Source: Streptomyces sp. BV286 (GTDB lineage: Bacteria; Actinomycetota; Actinomycetes; Streptomycetales; Streptomycetaceae). From it: 64,000 nt of DNA. Location of the stretch: NCBI RefSeq assembly GCF_019090165.1, contig NZ_JAHRIB010000045.1:1-64000 (forward strand), read 5' to 3'. Under the pieces are notes generated by a model. It searched no databases, had not been told where the DNA came from, and saw only the letters and a list, made by a program, of their open reading frames with translations. Positions 1 through 7,439 of the stretch are shown here, one piece after another. Both the position numbers and the translations under genes were made by a program. The stretch's first letter is position 1. Each line of letters opens with the position of its first letter.

Positions 1-195
1 GGCCCGCGGCCGGCCGCGCGCCGCACCGTCCGACCCGCCGCGGGAGGTTCCCGGCGCTCGGGTACGGGTAGCGACCCGCCGTGCTGCCGCACCGGCGGCG
101 CCGGGCTACCGTTCCGTCAGGCCGACGCCCGCCCAACAGGGACGCACCCGCCGCGCATGGACGCGACAAGGACCGTGACGGACGCAAGGAGACCC
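1..195. other. Leading region without a recognisable gene
   Basis: These bases precede the first supported start codon. They are very GC-rich and could include the 3' end of a gene outside the window, but no reading frame here is convincing. An AAGGAG ribosome site lies at 186-191. Confidence 0.4.
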
Positions 196-1212
196 GTGAG
201 CACCACGCACAAGCCGCTCGTGATCCTGCGCGCCGCCCCTCACCCCAGGGAACGCATCTTCAGCCCCGGCGCGCTGGCCCGCCTCCACGACCGCTTCACC
301 GTCGTCGAACCGGACACCGAGGAAGCCCTCGACCGGGCCCTGCCGGACGCCTTCGCCATCGTCGGCCAGCCCGACCTGCCGGCCGAACGACTGGCCCGTG
401 CGGGCGGGTTGACGGCTCTGCTCAACGTCGAGGGCAACTTCTTCCCGAACGTCGACTACGACACGTGTTTCCGGCGCGGCATCCACGTCCTGGGCTGCGG
501 GCCCGCCTACGCGCAGGCCGTCGCCGAGTACGCCCTCGGGCTCGCGCTCGACCTCGCGCGCGGCATCAGCCGGGAGGACCGCGCCTTCCGCGCCGGACGG
601 GAGCGGTACGTGTCCGACGGGAACGCCGACGCCGTACTGCTGCGCGGTGCGGACGTCGGCCTGATCGGGTTCGGGAACCTCGGCCGCAGCCTCCACCCCC
701 TCCTCGCGCCCTTCCGCCCGACCCTGCGCGTGTACGACCCCTGGCTGCCGCCCGCCGTCCTGCGCGAGCAGGGTCTCGTACCGGCCACGCTCGACGAGAC
801 CCTGGCCCGCAGCACGTTCGTCTTCGTTCTCGCCACCGTCACCGACGACAGCCGCCACCTGCTCGGCGAGCGCGAACTCGCTCTGCTGCCCGACGGGGCC
901 AGGCTGGTCCTCGTCAGCCGGGCACCGGTCGTGGACTTCCCCGCGCTGCTCGCCCGGGTCGCCGAGGGCCGCCTTCTCGCGGGCGTCGACGTCTGGCCCG
1001 CCGAACCCGTCGCCGCCGACGACCCCGCCCGCACGCTGGAGGGACTGGTGCTCTCCGCCCACCGGGCGGGCGGCATCCCGGACGCCTTCCTGAGCATCGG
1101 AGACATGGTCGTCGACGACCTCACCCTGCTGGCCCAGGGTCTGCCGCCCGCCCGTATGCAGGCCGCCGCACGCGAACTCGTCGGCCGCTACCGCAACCGT
1201 CCCGTCACCTGA
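196..1212 (+). CDS. D-isomer-specific 2-hydroxyacid dehydrogenase
   Basis: A 338-residue NAD(P)-dependent oxidoreductase expected to interconvert a 2-hydroxyacid and a 2-ketoacid in the cytosol. A Rossmann motif GFGNLG lies near residues 157-162. The catalytic triad of the family is visible as Arg in LVSRAP (about 240), Glu in WPAEP (about 269) and His in LSAHRAGG (about 289). I chose the GTG at 196 because AAGGAG sits four bases before it; an in-frame ATG at 157 has no comparable ribosome site. The stop is 11 bases before a HAD phosphatase, so the two are probably co-transcribed. The substrate is not evident from sequence; with a phosphatase and a PhyH oxygenase nearby, a sugar-acid or small-acid role is only an inference. 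Confidence 0.88.
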   Translation: MSTTHKPLVILRAAPHPRERIFSPGALARLHDRFTVVEPDTEEALDRALPDAFAIVGQPDLPAERLARAGGLTALLNVEGNFFPNVDYDTCFRRGIHVLGCGPAYAQAVAEYALGLALDLARGISREDRAFRAGRERYVSDGNADAVLLRGADVGLIGFGNLGRSLHPLLAPFRPTLRVYDPWLPPAVLREQGLVPATLDETLARSTFVFVLATVTDDSRHLLGERELALLPDGARLVLVSRAPVVDFPALLARVAEGRLLAGVDVWPAEPVAADDPARTLEGLVLSAHRAGGIPDAFLSIGDMVVDDLTLLAQGLPPARMQAAARELVGRYRNRPVT

Positions 1213-1223
1213 AGGGCCCGGAC

Positions 1224-1871
1224 ATGAACATCCCCTGCGAGGGTCTCCTCTTCGACAACGACGGCGTCCTCGTCGACTCCGACCTCGGCGTCGACCAGGC
1301 GTGGAGCGAGTGGGCCCGCGCCCACGGGCTGCCCGCCGAGCACGTCACGGCGATGGTGCACGGACGGCGCTCCGCCGACACCGTCGCGCTGCTCGTGACC
1401 GACCCCGGGGAACGGCCCGCGGCCCTCGCCGAGATCGACCGCCTGGAGATCGAGGCGGCCGCCACCACGACCGCCCTGCCCGGCGCCCTCGACCTGCTGA
1501 CGGGCCTGCCGCGGGGCAGTTGGGCCGTCGTGACCTCAGGAGTCACGGGGCTGGCCCGGGCCCGCCTCGCCGCCGCGGGTCTGCCCCTGCCGCCCGTGCT
1601 CGTCACCGCGGACGACGTCAGCCACGGCAAACCCGCCCCCGACGGCTACCGCGCGGCGGCCGCCAGGCTCGGCGTGGACCCGGCACGCACCGTCGTCTTC
1701 GAGGACAGCGCCGCGGGCGCCACGGCGGGGGCCGCGGCCGGCGCGTACGTCATCGGCGTCGGGCCGCGCGGCCTGGACACCGGCGCGCCCGTCGTCGTAC
1801 GCGACCTGCGCGGGCTGACCTGGCACGACGGCGTACTGGACCTGGGCACGGCGGAGTTGCTGCGGTCCTGA
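1224..1871 (+). CDS. HAD-superfamily phosphatase
   Basis: A 215-residue haloacid dehalogenase-type phosphatase, probably acting on a sugar phosphate or phosphoglycolate-like small molecule. The motifs are in order: motif I FDNDGVLVDSD (nucleophile Asp11), motif II Thr/Ser in VVTSG, motif III Lys in GKPAPDGY, and motif IV FEDSAAGA. Length and cap position fit subclass I beta-phosphoglucomutase/phosphatase relatives. The ATG at 1224 follows GAAGGGCCCGGAC, 11 bases after the dehydrogenase stop, which supports an operon. The same frame stays open upstream to base 81, but that part is only the shadow of the dehydrogenase gene. Confidence 0.88.
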   Translation: MNIPCEGLLFDNDGVLVDSDLGVDQAWSEWARAHGLPAEHVTAMVHGRRSADTVALLVTDPGERPAALAEIDRLEIEAAATTTALPGALDLLTGLPRGSWAVVTSGVTGLARARLAAAGLPLPPVLVTADDVSHGKPAPDGYRAAAARLGVDPARTVVFEDSAAGATAGAAAGAYVIGVGPRGLDTGAPVVVRDLRGLTWHDGVLDLGTAELLRS

Positions 1872-1903
1872 GCCGGTGCTCCGGGCTCGCAGGGGTCCCG
1901 TCC

Positions 1904-2731
1904 TCAGTGCGGTCCCGTCGGCGCGAACTCCGTGCCGCACGGGCCGGCGCCCTCGCTCTCCAGCAGCGGCACGGGCTCCCCGCCCATCGACAGGGTGGGG
2001 TAGTAGCGGCCGATGCGCTCCGCGGAGCGGCCCACGTAGTGGCCGATGAACGAACGGCGGAAGCGGTCGCCGCTGTGGTTGGGTCCGGAGCCGTGCACCA
2101 GGCTGCCGTTGAAGAAGAGGACGTCTCCCGGTTCCATGTCGATCGGTACGGCGGACAGGCCGGGCGGCGGCGGCACGTACTCGCGGGCGAACGACACCCC
2201 CTCGTCGGCCTCTTCCGGACAGAACACGTCCATGCCGTGGGTGCCCGGCACGACCTCCAGGCCGCCGTTCCCGCGGTCGATCACATCGCAGGCGATCCAG
2301 GCGGCCACGCACGTGCCCGGCTCCACCCGCAGATAGAAGTTGTCCTGGTGCAGGGCCTGCCCGCGGGCCCCCGGCGGCTTGAAGTAGAACATGCTCTGCG
2401 CGGCCAGCACCTCCTCGCCCAGCAGGAGTTCGAGGACCGCGCGCAGCCGGGGTTCGAGGAGGAAACGCCGGGCCGTGCCGTTGATGCGGTGCGGGTTCAT
2501 GACCCGGGGGAAGACGTGCAGCGGGTCGGCGGACCCGGCGGCCTCGGTCGCGCGGGGCTCGAAGTGCCCGGGCACCGGCCCGGCGGAGTGCAGCGCGGCG
2601 AACTCGGAACACAGCGCGTCGATCTCCGCCGGGGCGAACAGCCCGCGTGCCACGGTGAAGCCGTCCTCCTCGAAGTGCCGCACGAGGTCCCCGGCCGCCG
2701 TGCCGACGGTTCCCCTGTCCGTGACTGCCAT
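1904..2731 (-). CDS. Phytanoyl-CoA dioxygenase (PhyH) family protein
   Basis: A 275-residue Fe(II)/2-oxoglutarate-dependent dioxygenase of the PhyH family. The metal-binding HxD is in LHQDNFY, the distal His in LVHGSGPNHS, and a 2-oxoglutarate-binding Arg is probable in RRSFIGHYV. It lies convergent to the HAD gene and divergent from an AraC regulator, the usual layout for a regulator and its target. The intergenic region contains an AAAGCGCTTT palindrome. PhyH proteins hydroxylate very diverse small molecules, so the substrate cannot be named. Confidence 0.85.
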   Translation of the reverse strand: MAVTDRGTVGTAAGDLVRHFEEDGFTVARGLFAPAEIDALCSEFAALHSAGPVPGHFEPRATEAAGSADPLHVFPRVMNPHRINGTARRFLLEPRLRAVLELLLGEEVLAAQSMFYFKPPGARGQALHQDNFYLRVEPGTCVAAWIACDVIDRGNGGLEVVPGTHGMDVFCPEEADEGVSFAREYVPPPPGLSAVPIDMEPGDVLFFNGSLVHGSGPNHSGDRFRRSFIGHYVGRSAERIGRYYPTLSMGGEPVPLLESEGAGPCGTEFAPTGPH

Positions 2732-2776
2732 ACGATCGCTCCTTTGCCTCGGTGTCCGTGTGCCTCACGCTAGGCA

Positions 2777-2786
2777 AAAGCGCTTT
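2777..2786. promoter_or_regulatory. AAAGCGCTTT palindrome, possible operator
   Basis: A perfect 10-bp palindrome between the divergent PhyH and AraC genes. The centre resembles LacI/GalR-type operators rather than the asymmetric direct repeats normally bound by AraC proteins. It lies 8 bases before the AraC start and could control either gene. Confidence 0.4.
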
Positions 2787-2794
2787 CCCGGAGG

Positions 2795-3739
2795 ATGCCT
2801 GTGCGTGCTGACGAGTTGTACGAGACTGCCGCGCCGTCCCCTCCGCCGGGCCTGGTGACCGTCGGCCGCTTCGATCAGCGCCCCGGTTACAGCGTCAGCC
2901 GGCCGCACGGCGCCGACAGCTGGCTCTTCACCTGGACCACGGGCGGTGAGGGGCGCCTGGCCCAGGGCGCGACGGAGAGCAGGGCGGGTGCGGGCGACCT
3001 GGTCGTCCTCGGCCCCGGCGTGCCCCATCACTACGCAGTCGCGCCGGGCGCGCGGCGGTGGGCGTTCTGGTGGGCCCACTGCCAGCCGCGGCCGGCCTGG
3101 ACGGACTGGCTGAGGCCGTACGTCCGCGGTGACCGGCTGTTTGCCGTCACGCCGGTTCCGGCCGGTGTCAGGGACCGGCTGGAGCAGGCGTTCGCACGGA
3201 TGCTCGCCGACGCGCGCTGGACCGGCGAAGGACCCCCGCCCGCCGGGGAAACCGGGGACCGCGGGGACTCCGGTGCGGCAGCCGGGGACGGCGAAGTCGC
3301 CGTGGCCCACGGCACCGCCGCCCGCGAACTGACCCTCTGCTCCCTGGAGTCGATCGTCCTCCTCGCCACCGCCACGGCACGCGGCGAAACGCAACCGTCC
3401 GGCGTCGACCCGCGGATCCGCCGGGCCGAGGCGCGCATCGCCGCCGACCCCGGGGCGCCGCACACGGTGGAGACGCTGGCCGCGGGGGTGTCACTGTCGC
3501 CCTCCCGCTTCGCCCACCTCTTCACCCAGCAGCTCGGCCGGTCCCCGATGCGGGCGCTGCTCGCCGCCAGGCTGCTGCACGCAGCGCGGCTGCTGGAGGC
3601 GACCGACCTGCCGGTGGAACGCATCGCGGCAGCCGCCGGCTTCGCCAGCCCGTTCCACTTCAGCCGGGTCTTCCGGCAGCGCTACGGAGCCCCGCCCGGT
3701 GCGTACCGGGCGGGGCTCCGGCGCCGACAGCCGCCGTGA
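2795..3739 (+). CDS. AraC-family transcriptional regulator
   Basis: A 314-residue regulator. The N-terminal half resembles an AraC cupin ligand-binding domain (LVVLGPGVPHHYAV). A disordered Gly/Pro/Asp-rich linker follows around residues 145-165. The C-terminus has two helix-turn-helix units, the first around VETLAAGVSLSPSRFAHLF and the second around IAAAAGFASPFHFSRVFRQR, which is the family signature. It is divergent from the PhyH oxygenase, its most likely target. The inducer is unknown. Confidence 0.87.
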   Translation: MPVRADELYETAAPSPPPGLVTVGRFDQRPGYSVSRPHGADSWLFTWTTGGEGRLAQGATESRAGAGDLVVLGPGVPHHYAVAPGARRWAFWWAHCQPRPAWTDWLRPYVRGDRLFAVTPVPAGVRDRLEQAFARMLADARWTGEGPPPAGETGDRGDSGAAAGDGEVAVAHGTAARELTLCSLESIVLLATATARGETQPSGVDPRIRRAEARIAADPGAPHTVETLAAGVSLSPSRFAHLFTQQLGRSPMRALLAARLLHAARLLEATDLPVERIAAAAGFASPFHFSRVFRQRYGAPPGAYRAGLRRRQPP

Positions 3740-3755
3740 CCGGGGCGCGTGCCGG

Positions 3756-5609
3756 TCAGCGCTCCGCGGCGAAGGCCGCCAGCCAGGCCAGCGGCGCGTT
3801 CCAGTTGATCGTCACCTCGTTCGTCGCGTACGAGCCGATGTCGTCGATGTAGCAGGCCGCGGGTGCGCAGCCGGCCAGCTTCTCCTGTGCCACCGGGTCC
3901 TGCAGACCGCTGTTGGGGCCGCCCGCGAGGGAGCCGGCCGGCGGGTTCGGCGTCGAGGCGTCGTACTGGTTCGCCCAGAACCGGTGGTGCTGGTTGCGGG
4001 CGTAGGAATCGCCGTAGCCGGTCACGTACGAGAGGTCCAGGGTGTTGCGGCCCAGCAGGTAGTCCATCGCCTCCAGCACCCCCGCCCGGTAGCGCTGCTG
4101 ACCGGTCAGCGCGTAGGCGGTGGCCATGACGATCGCGTTGTTGGTGACCTGGCTGTTGGAGCCCCACACGTACCCGTTCGCGGGGATGGGCACCGCGTAG
4201 CCCTGCCCGGCCATCATGGCGAGGTGGCCGTCGGCCGCGGCCGTCACGGACGCCCGGACGCGCCTGATGTCGGACGCGGGCAGTTTGTTGTGCACGGTCG
4301 CCAGGGTCAGCCGGCCGAGCGCCGCCGTGTCGGCCCAGTTGAAGCCGGTCGGGGTGAGCGCGCCGGACGACGTGTGCCAGGGCGAGGAGGTGACCGCGTC
4401 CCGGTAGGCGCGCTCGCCGGTCGCCGCGTACAGCTCGGCCGCCGCCCAGTAGAAGTCGTCGGTGACCTGGGTGTCGTTGTAGGGGCCGCCGCCCGTACTG
4501 TCCGATTCCGGCGCGTAGACCGCGGGGTTGGCCTGCGCCGCGGCCCACGCCGTGCGGGCCACACCCAGGCACCGCTTCGCGTACGTGGAGTCGTACGGTG
4601 CGAAGACGCGCGCGCACTGCGCCGCCGTGGCGGCGAGGTTGAGCGTGGCGGCGGTGGACGGCCGGTGCAGCTCGCGCGGCTGGGCGTCCAGCTCGGGCCG
4701 GGTCGGGATACCCGTCCAGGCCGCGTCGTGAATCTTGTGGAAGGCCATTCCGGCGTACGGCTTGCCGTCCGGCACCTGCATCCGCATGAGGAAGTCGAGC
4801 TCCCAGCGGGCCTCGTCCAGTACGTCCGGGACGCCGTTGCCGCGCTCGGGTATCCGCAGGGTCGAGTCGCCGAGCGCGGACGCGTTGCCCGCCCGCTTGG
4901 CCCGCGCGAACGAGTCGACCAGCGTCCAGGCGGAGATCCCGCCGTTGACCACGTACTTGCCGTGGTCGCCCGCGTCGTACCAGCCGCCCCGGACGTCCTG
5001 CGTGTAGTCGCACACCCCCGGCTGGCACGGGACGTTCGTGTCGCCCTGGTTCGGGGCGACGCCGAGGTGCCCGGCGGGCCGCGCGTACGAGGGGCCCACC
5101 AGCGAGGCCTCGATCGGCGTGCCGCTGCGCTGGTGGTAGAAGAAGGCCATGGCGTCGGAGCGCATGCCGTCGTAGAGGTCCGCGCGGATGTCGAAGGGGG
5201 CGCTGCTCCGCCCGTCGACCACCAGGACGTATCCGCGGCCGCCCTTGCGGTACTCGGAGAAGTCCGCCACGTGGGTCGACTCGCCCGAGGCCGCGTCGGC
5301 GCCGCGGACGACGGTCCGGCCGGAGGCAGCCACGGAACCCGACGTGTTGCGCAGCTGCCAGGTGAGTGGCTGGGTGGCCGCGGTGACGACCGTGGCGCGT
5401 TTGGGGCCGTTCGGCAGATAGCCGGCCTGGTTGACGCGTACGGGCGTGGTCGCGGCGACGGCGGGATCGGCGGCGGACGGCGCGCCGGTCGCGCCGGGCG
5501 CGAGGGCCAGTCCGCCGGAGAGCAGGGCCGCCGTCAGCAGGCCGGCCGTGGCGCGTCTCGCGGTACGTCGTTTCGTGGGGCGTCGGTGCACGTGCCGGAA
5601 CGTGAGCAT
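3756..5609 (-). CDS. Secreted glycoside hydrolase family 9 endoglucanase
   Basis: A 617-residue secreted cellulase. The N-terminus has an Arg-rich n-region and hydrophobic core ([18 protein letters not shown]), an export signal. An Ig-like CelD_N domain follows ([12 protein letters not shown], from about residue 57). The GH9 catalytic domain carries DAGD at 212-215 with the catalytic Asp residues, the HHRFW segment, and the acid Glu598 in [10 protein letters not shown] near the C-terminus. No cellulose-binding module is present. The ATG at 5609 was chosen because GGGAGG lies just before it and the signal peptide then begins correctly; 33 more in-frame codons upstream are unlikely to be translated. 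A CebR-type box lies 64 bases upstream, so cellobiose induction is expected. Confidence 0.92.
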   Translation of the reverse strand: MLTFRHVHRRPTKRRTARRATAGLLTAALLSGGLALAPGATGAPSAADPAVAATTPVRVNQAGYLPNGPKRATVVTAATQPLTWQLRNTSGSVAASGRTVVRGADAASGESTHVADFSEYRKGGRGYVLVVDGRSSAPFDIRADLYDGMRSDAMAFFYHQRSGTPIEASLVGPSYARPAGHLGVAPNQGDTNVPCQPGVCDYTQDVRGGWYDAGDHGKYVVNGGISAWTLVDSFARAKRAGNASALGDSTLRIPERGNGVPDVLDEARWELDFLMRMQVPDGKPYAGMAFHKIHDAAWTGIPTRPELDAQPRELHRPSTAATLNLAATAAQCARVFAPYDSTYAKRCLGVARTAWAAAQANPAVYAPESDSTGGGPYNDTQVTDDFYWAAAELYAATGERAYRDAVTSSPWHTSSGALTPTGFNWADTAALGRLTLATVHNKLPASDIRRVRASVTAAADGHLAMMAGQGYAVPIPANGYVWGSNSQVTNNAIVMATAYALTGQQRYRAGVLEAMDYLLGRNTLDLSYVTGYGDSYARNQHHRFWANQYDASTPNPPAGSLAGGPNSGLQDPVAQEKLAGCAPAACYIDDIGSYATNEVTINWNAPLAWLAAFAAER

Positions 5610-5672
5610 GGAGCGCCTCCCGGTGCCTGGAACGGGGTCCATGGATGCCGCCGCGTGCGGGCGGCCGGGCTG

Positions 5673-5686
5673 TGGGAGCGCTCCCA
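5673..5686. promoter_or_regulatory. CebR-type operator TGGGAGCGCTCCCA
   Basis: A perfect 14-bp palindrome matching the CebR box of Streptomyces, the cellobiose/cello-oligosaccharide-responsive LacI-family repressor site. It lies upstream of the GH9 cellulase start, as at known cellulase genes. CebR itself is not in this window. Confidence 0.85.
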
Positions 5687-5753
5687 AACGGGAGCATTGC
5701 ATGACCATGTCACGGCGTCAATGCTCCGCGCACGACCTCGCGGTAAGGGCCCG

Positions 5754-7028
5754 TCAGCTCCCGAACACACGCAGCGAGACCCAGAGCGCCGCCACGGCCG
5801 GGATCAGTGTGGCGGGCACGGTGATCAGGCCGAGGCGGGTGAACTCACCGAGTTCGACGTCGTGGTCGTGCTGGTGGACGATCCGTCGCCACAGCAGGGT
5901 CGCCAGGGAACCGGCGTACGTGAGGTTCGGCCCGATGTTCACCCCGAGCAGTACGGCGAGGATCGGCCCGGGGCCGGCCGCCGCGGCCAGGGGCAGCAGG
6001 ACCAGGACCGCCGGGAGGTTGTTGATGAGGTTGGCCAGCAGGGCGGCGAGGGCCGCGATGCCGAGCAGGGCCATCAGGCCCGACGAGTCCGGGACCAGGT
6101 GACCGAGCGCGTCCGAGAGGCCGTTGTCGACCACGGCACGTACCACGATGCCCAGGGCCAGCACGAAGGCGAGGAAGGGCAGCGAGGTGGCCCGTACGAC
6201 GGCGAGCGCGGTGGTGCGCCCGCGGACCAGGGCGCGGCCGGCCAGGACGACGGCGCCGGCGAAGGCCGCCCAGGCCGGTTCGATGCCCAGCGCCGACGTC
6301 ACGACGAAGCCCGCGAGGGTGCAGGCGACCGTGGCCAGCGCGAAGACGGGCATGTCGACGGTGACGCCGTCGGGGCCGGTGTCGGGGTCGGCCGGTACGG
6401 CGGCGTCGCCCTTGAGGTCGTCGGCGAAGAAGCGCCGGAAGACCAGGTACTCGGCGGCGATGGCCACGGCCCAGGCCGGGCCCATCAGCAGGGCGAATCT
6501 GGTGAAACTCAGACCGCTGGCCGTGAACGCGAGCAGGTTGGTGAGGTTGGAGACGGGCAGCAGCAGCGACGCCGTGTTCGACAGATGCGCGCAGGCGTAC
6601 ACATGGGGCTTGGGGCGGGCGCCGAGGCGGGCCACGGTCGCGAACACCACCGGAGTGAGCAGGACGACCGTGGCGTCCAGGCTCAGTACGGCTGTGATGA
6701 CCGACGCGAGAAGGAAGTTGGCGGCCAGCAGCCGTTGCGGACGTCCCTTCGACGTACGGGCCAGCCAGGCGCCGCAGGCCTGGAAGAGCCCCTCGTCGTC
6801 GCAGAGCTTGGCCAGCACGAGCACCGCGGCGAGAAAGCCGACGACCGGACCGAGCAGTTCCGCCTCGGCGCGCGCGTGGTCGAGGGAGATGGCGCCGGTC
6901 GCCATCACCACGCCCGCGGCCGGGACGGCGACGGTGGCTTCCGGCAGTCCGAACGGCCGGATCACGGCACCGGCGAGTACCGCCACGAGCAGAGCGGCGG
7001 AAAGGGCGGTCACGAGTGCGGAACTCAG
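5754..7028 (-). CDS. ArsB/SLC13-type membrane permease
   Basis: A hydrophobic protein of about 424 residues with roughly 11-12 membrane segments, resembling the ArsB/NhaD ion-transporter superfamily (segments such as LLGPVVGFLAAVLVLAKLCD and SNTASLLLPVSNLTNLL). Arsenite efflux or another anion/organic-acid transport is possible; no arsR or arsC lies nearby, so arsenic is not proven. The start is uncertain. A CTG at 7028 has GAAGGA five bases upstream. The next GTG (7013) is 20 bases from that site, and the distal ATG at 7160 would add a non-hydrophobic tail. I used the CTG. Confidence 0.75.
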   Translation of the reverse strand: MSSALVTALSAALLVAVLAGAVIRPFGLPEATVAVPAAGVVMATGAISLDHARAEAELLGPVVGFLAAVLVLAKLCDDEGLFQACGAWLARTSKGRPQRLLAANFLLASVITAVLSLDATVVLLTPVVFATVARLGARPKPHVYACAHLSNTASLLLPVSNLTNLLAFTASGLSFTRFALLMGPAWAVAIAAEYLVFRRFFADDLKGDAAVPADPDTGPDGVTVDMPVFALATVACTLAGFVVTSALGIEPAWAAFAGAVVLAGRALVRGRTTALAVVRATSLPFLAFVLALGIVVRAVVDNGLSDALGHLVPDSSGLMALLGIAALAALLANLINNLPAVLVLLPLAAAAGPGPILAVLLGVNIGPNLTYAGSLATLLWRRIVHQHDHDVELGEFTRLGLITVPATLIPAVAALWVSLRVFGS

Positions 7029-7218
7029 GGCGTGTCCTTCAGAAAGTGATTGTCGGTTTCGCTCAATGGAATCAGAGGGCGGGTCGGGCAGGCGAACGGG
7101 GGTGCGAGTGCCGCCCTCCGGGCCTTCCCTCGGTCTCTTCTGCTCGTTCTTGAGTTGCATATTCCAACGGAATAGCGGGGCCCGTCGCAGGGTCCAGTTG
7201 CATCAAAACGGTACTTAC

Positions 7219-7365
7219 CTCAAGTAACTTGAAGGCTTTTCCATCCGAATCGCATTGGCGAGAGCCTCTGTTGACAGTTTGTCTCTGTCAAAGGGCGGCC
7301 GGGAGAAAGGGGATTGAGAGCGTTCTCTTGTTACTCGAGGGTTCACTGTGTCAAGGTGCACCTTG
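7219..7365. promoter_or_regulatory. Three palindromes in the leader of the sigma/lectin gene
   Basis: The region before the gene at 7440 holds CAAGTAACTTG (7221-7231), TTGACAG-7nt-CTGTCAA (7271-7291) and the perfect 14-mer CAAGGTGCACCTTG (7352-7365). The first belongs to a longer string, CTCAAGTNNCTTGNNGG (7219-7235), that recurs before the paralogous gene at 16723-16739. They are candidate operators; no binding protein can be named. Confidence 0.4.
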
Positions 7366-7439
7366 TCAGCGTGCAGACAATGTTTTCCGTACCCCTTGGT
7401 ATGGACTATTTCTGCAAGGGGCTCTGGAGGAAAGTGCAC

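Noticed and set aside
3699..7049. Very long plus-strand open frame (over 1100 codons) opposite GH9 and ArsB genes
   Set aside because: It is antisense to two well-supported genes, has no ribosome site, and its Arg/Gly/Ala-rich translation is typical of high-GC shadow frames.
7090..7135. tRNA-like T-arm pattern (GTGCGAGTGCC), similar to one near 23345
   Set aside because: No acceptor, D-arm or anticodon stem could be drawn around either; probably chance in GC-rich sequence.
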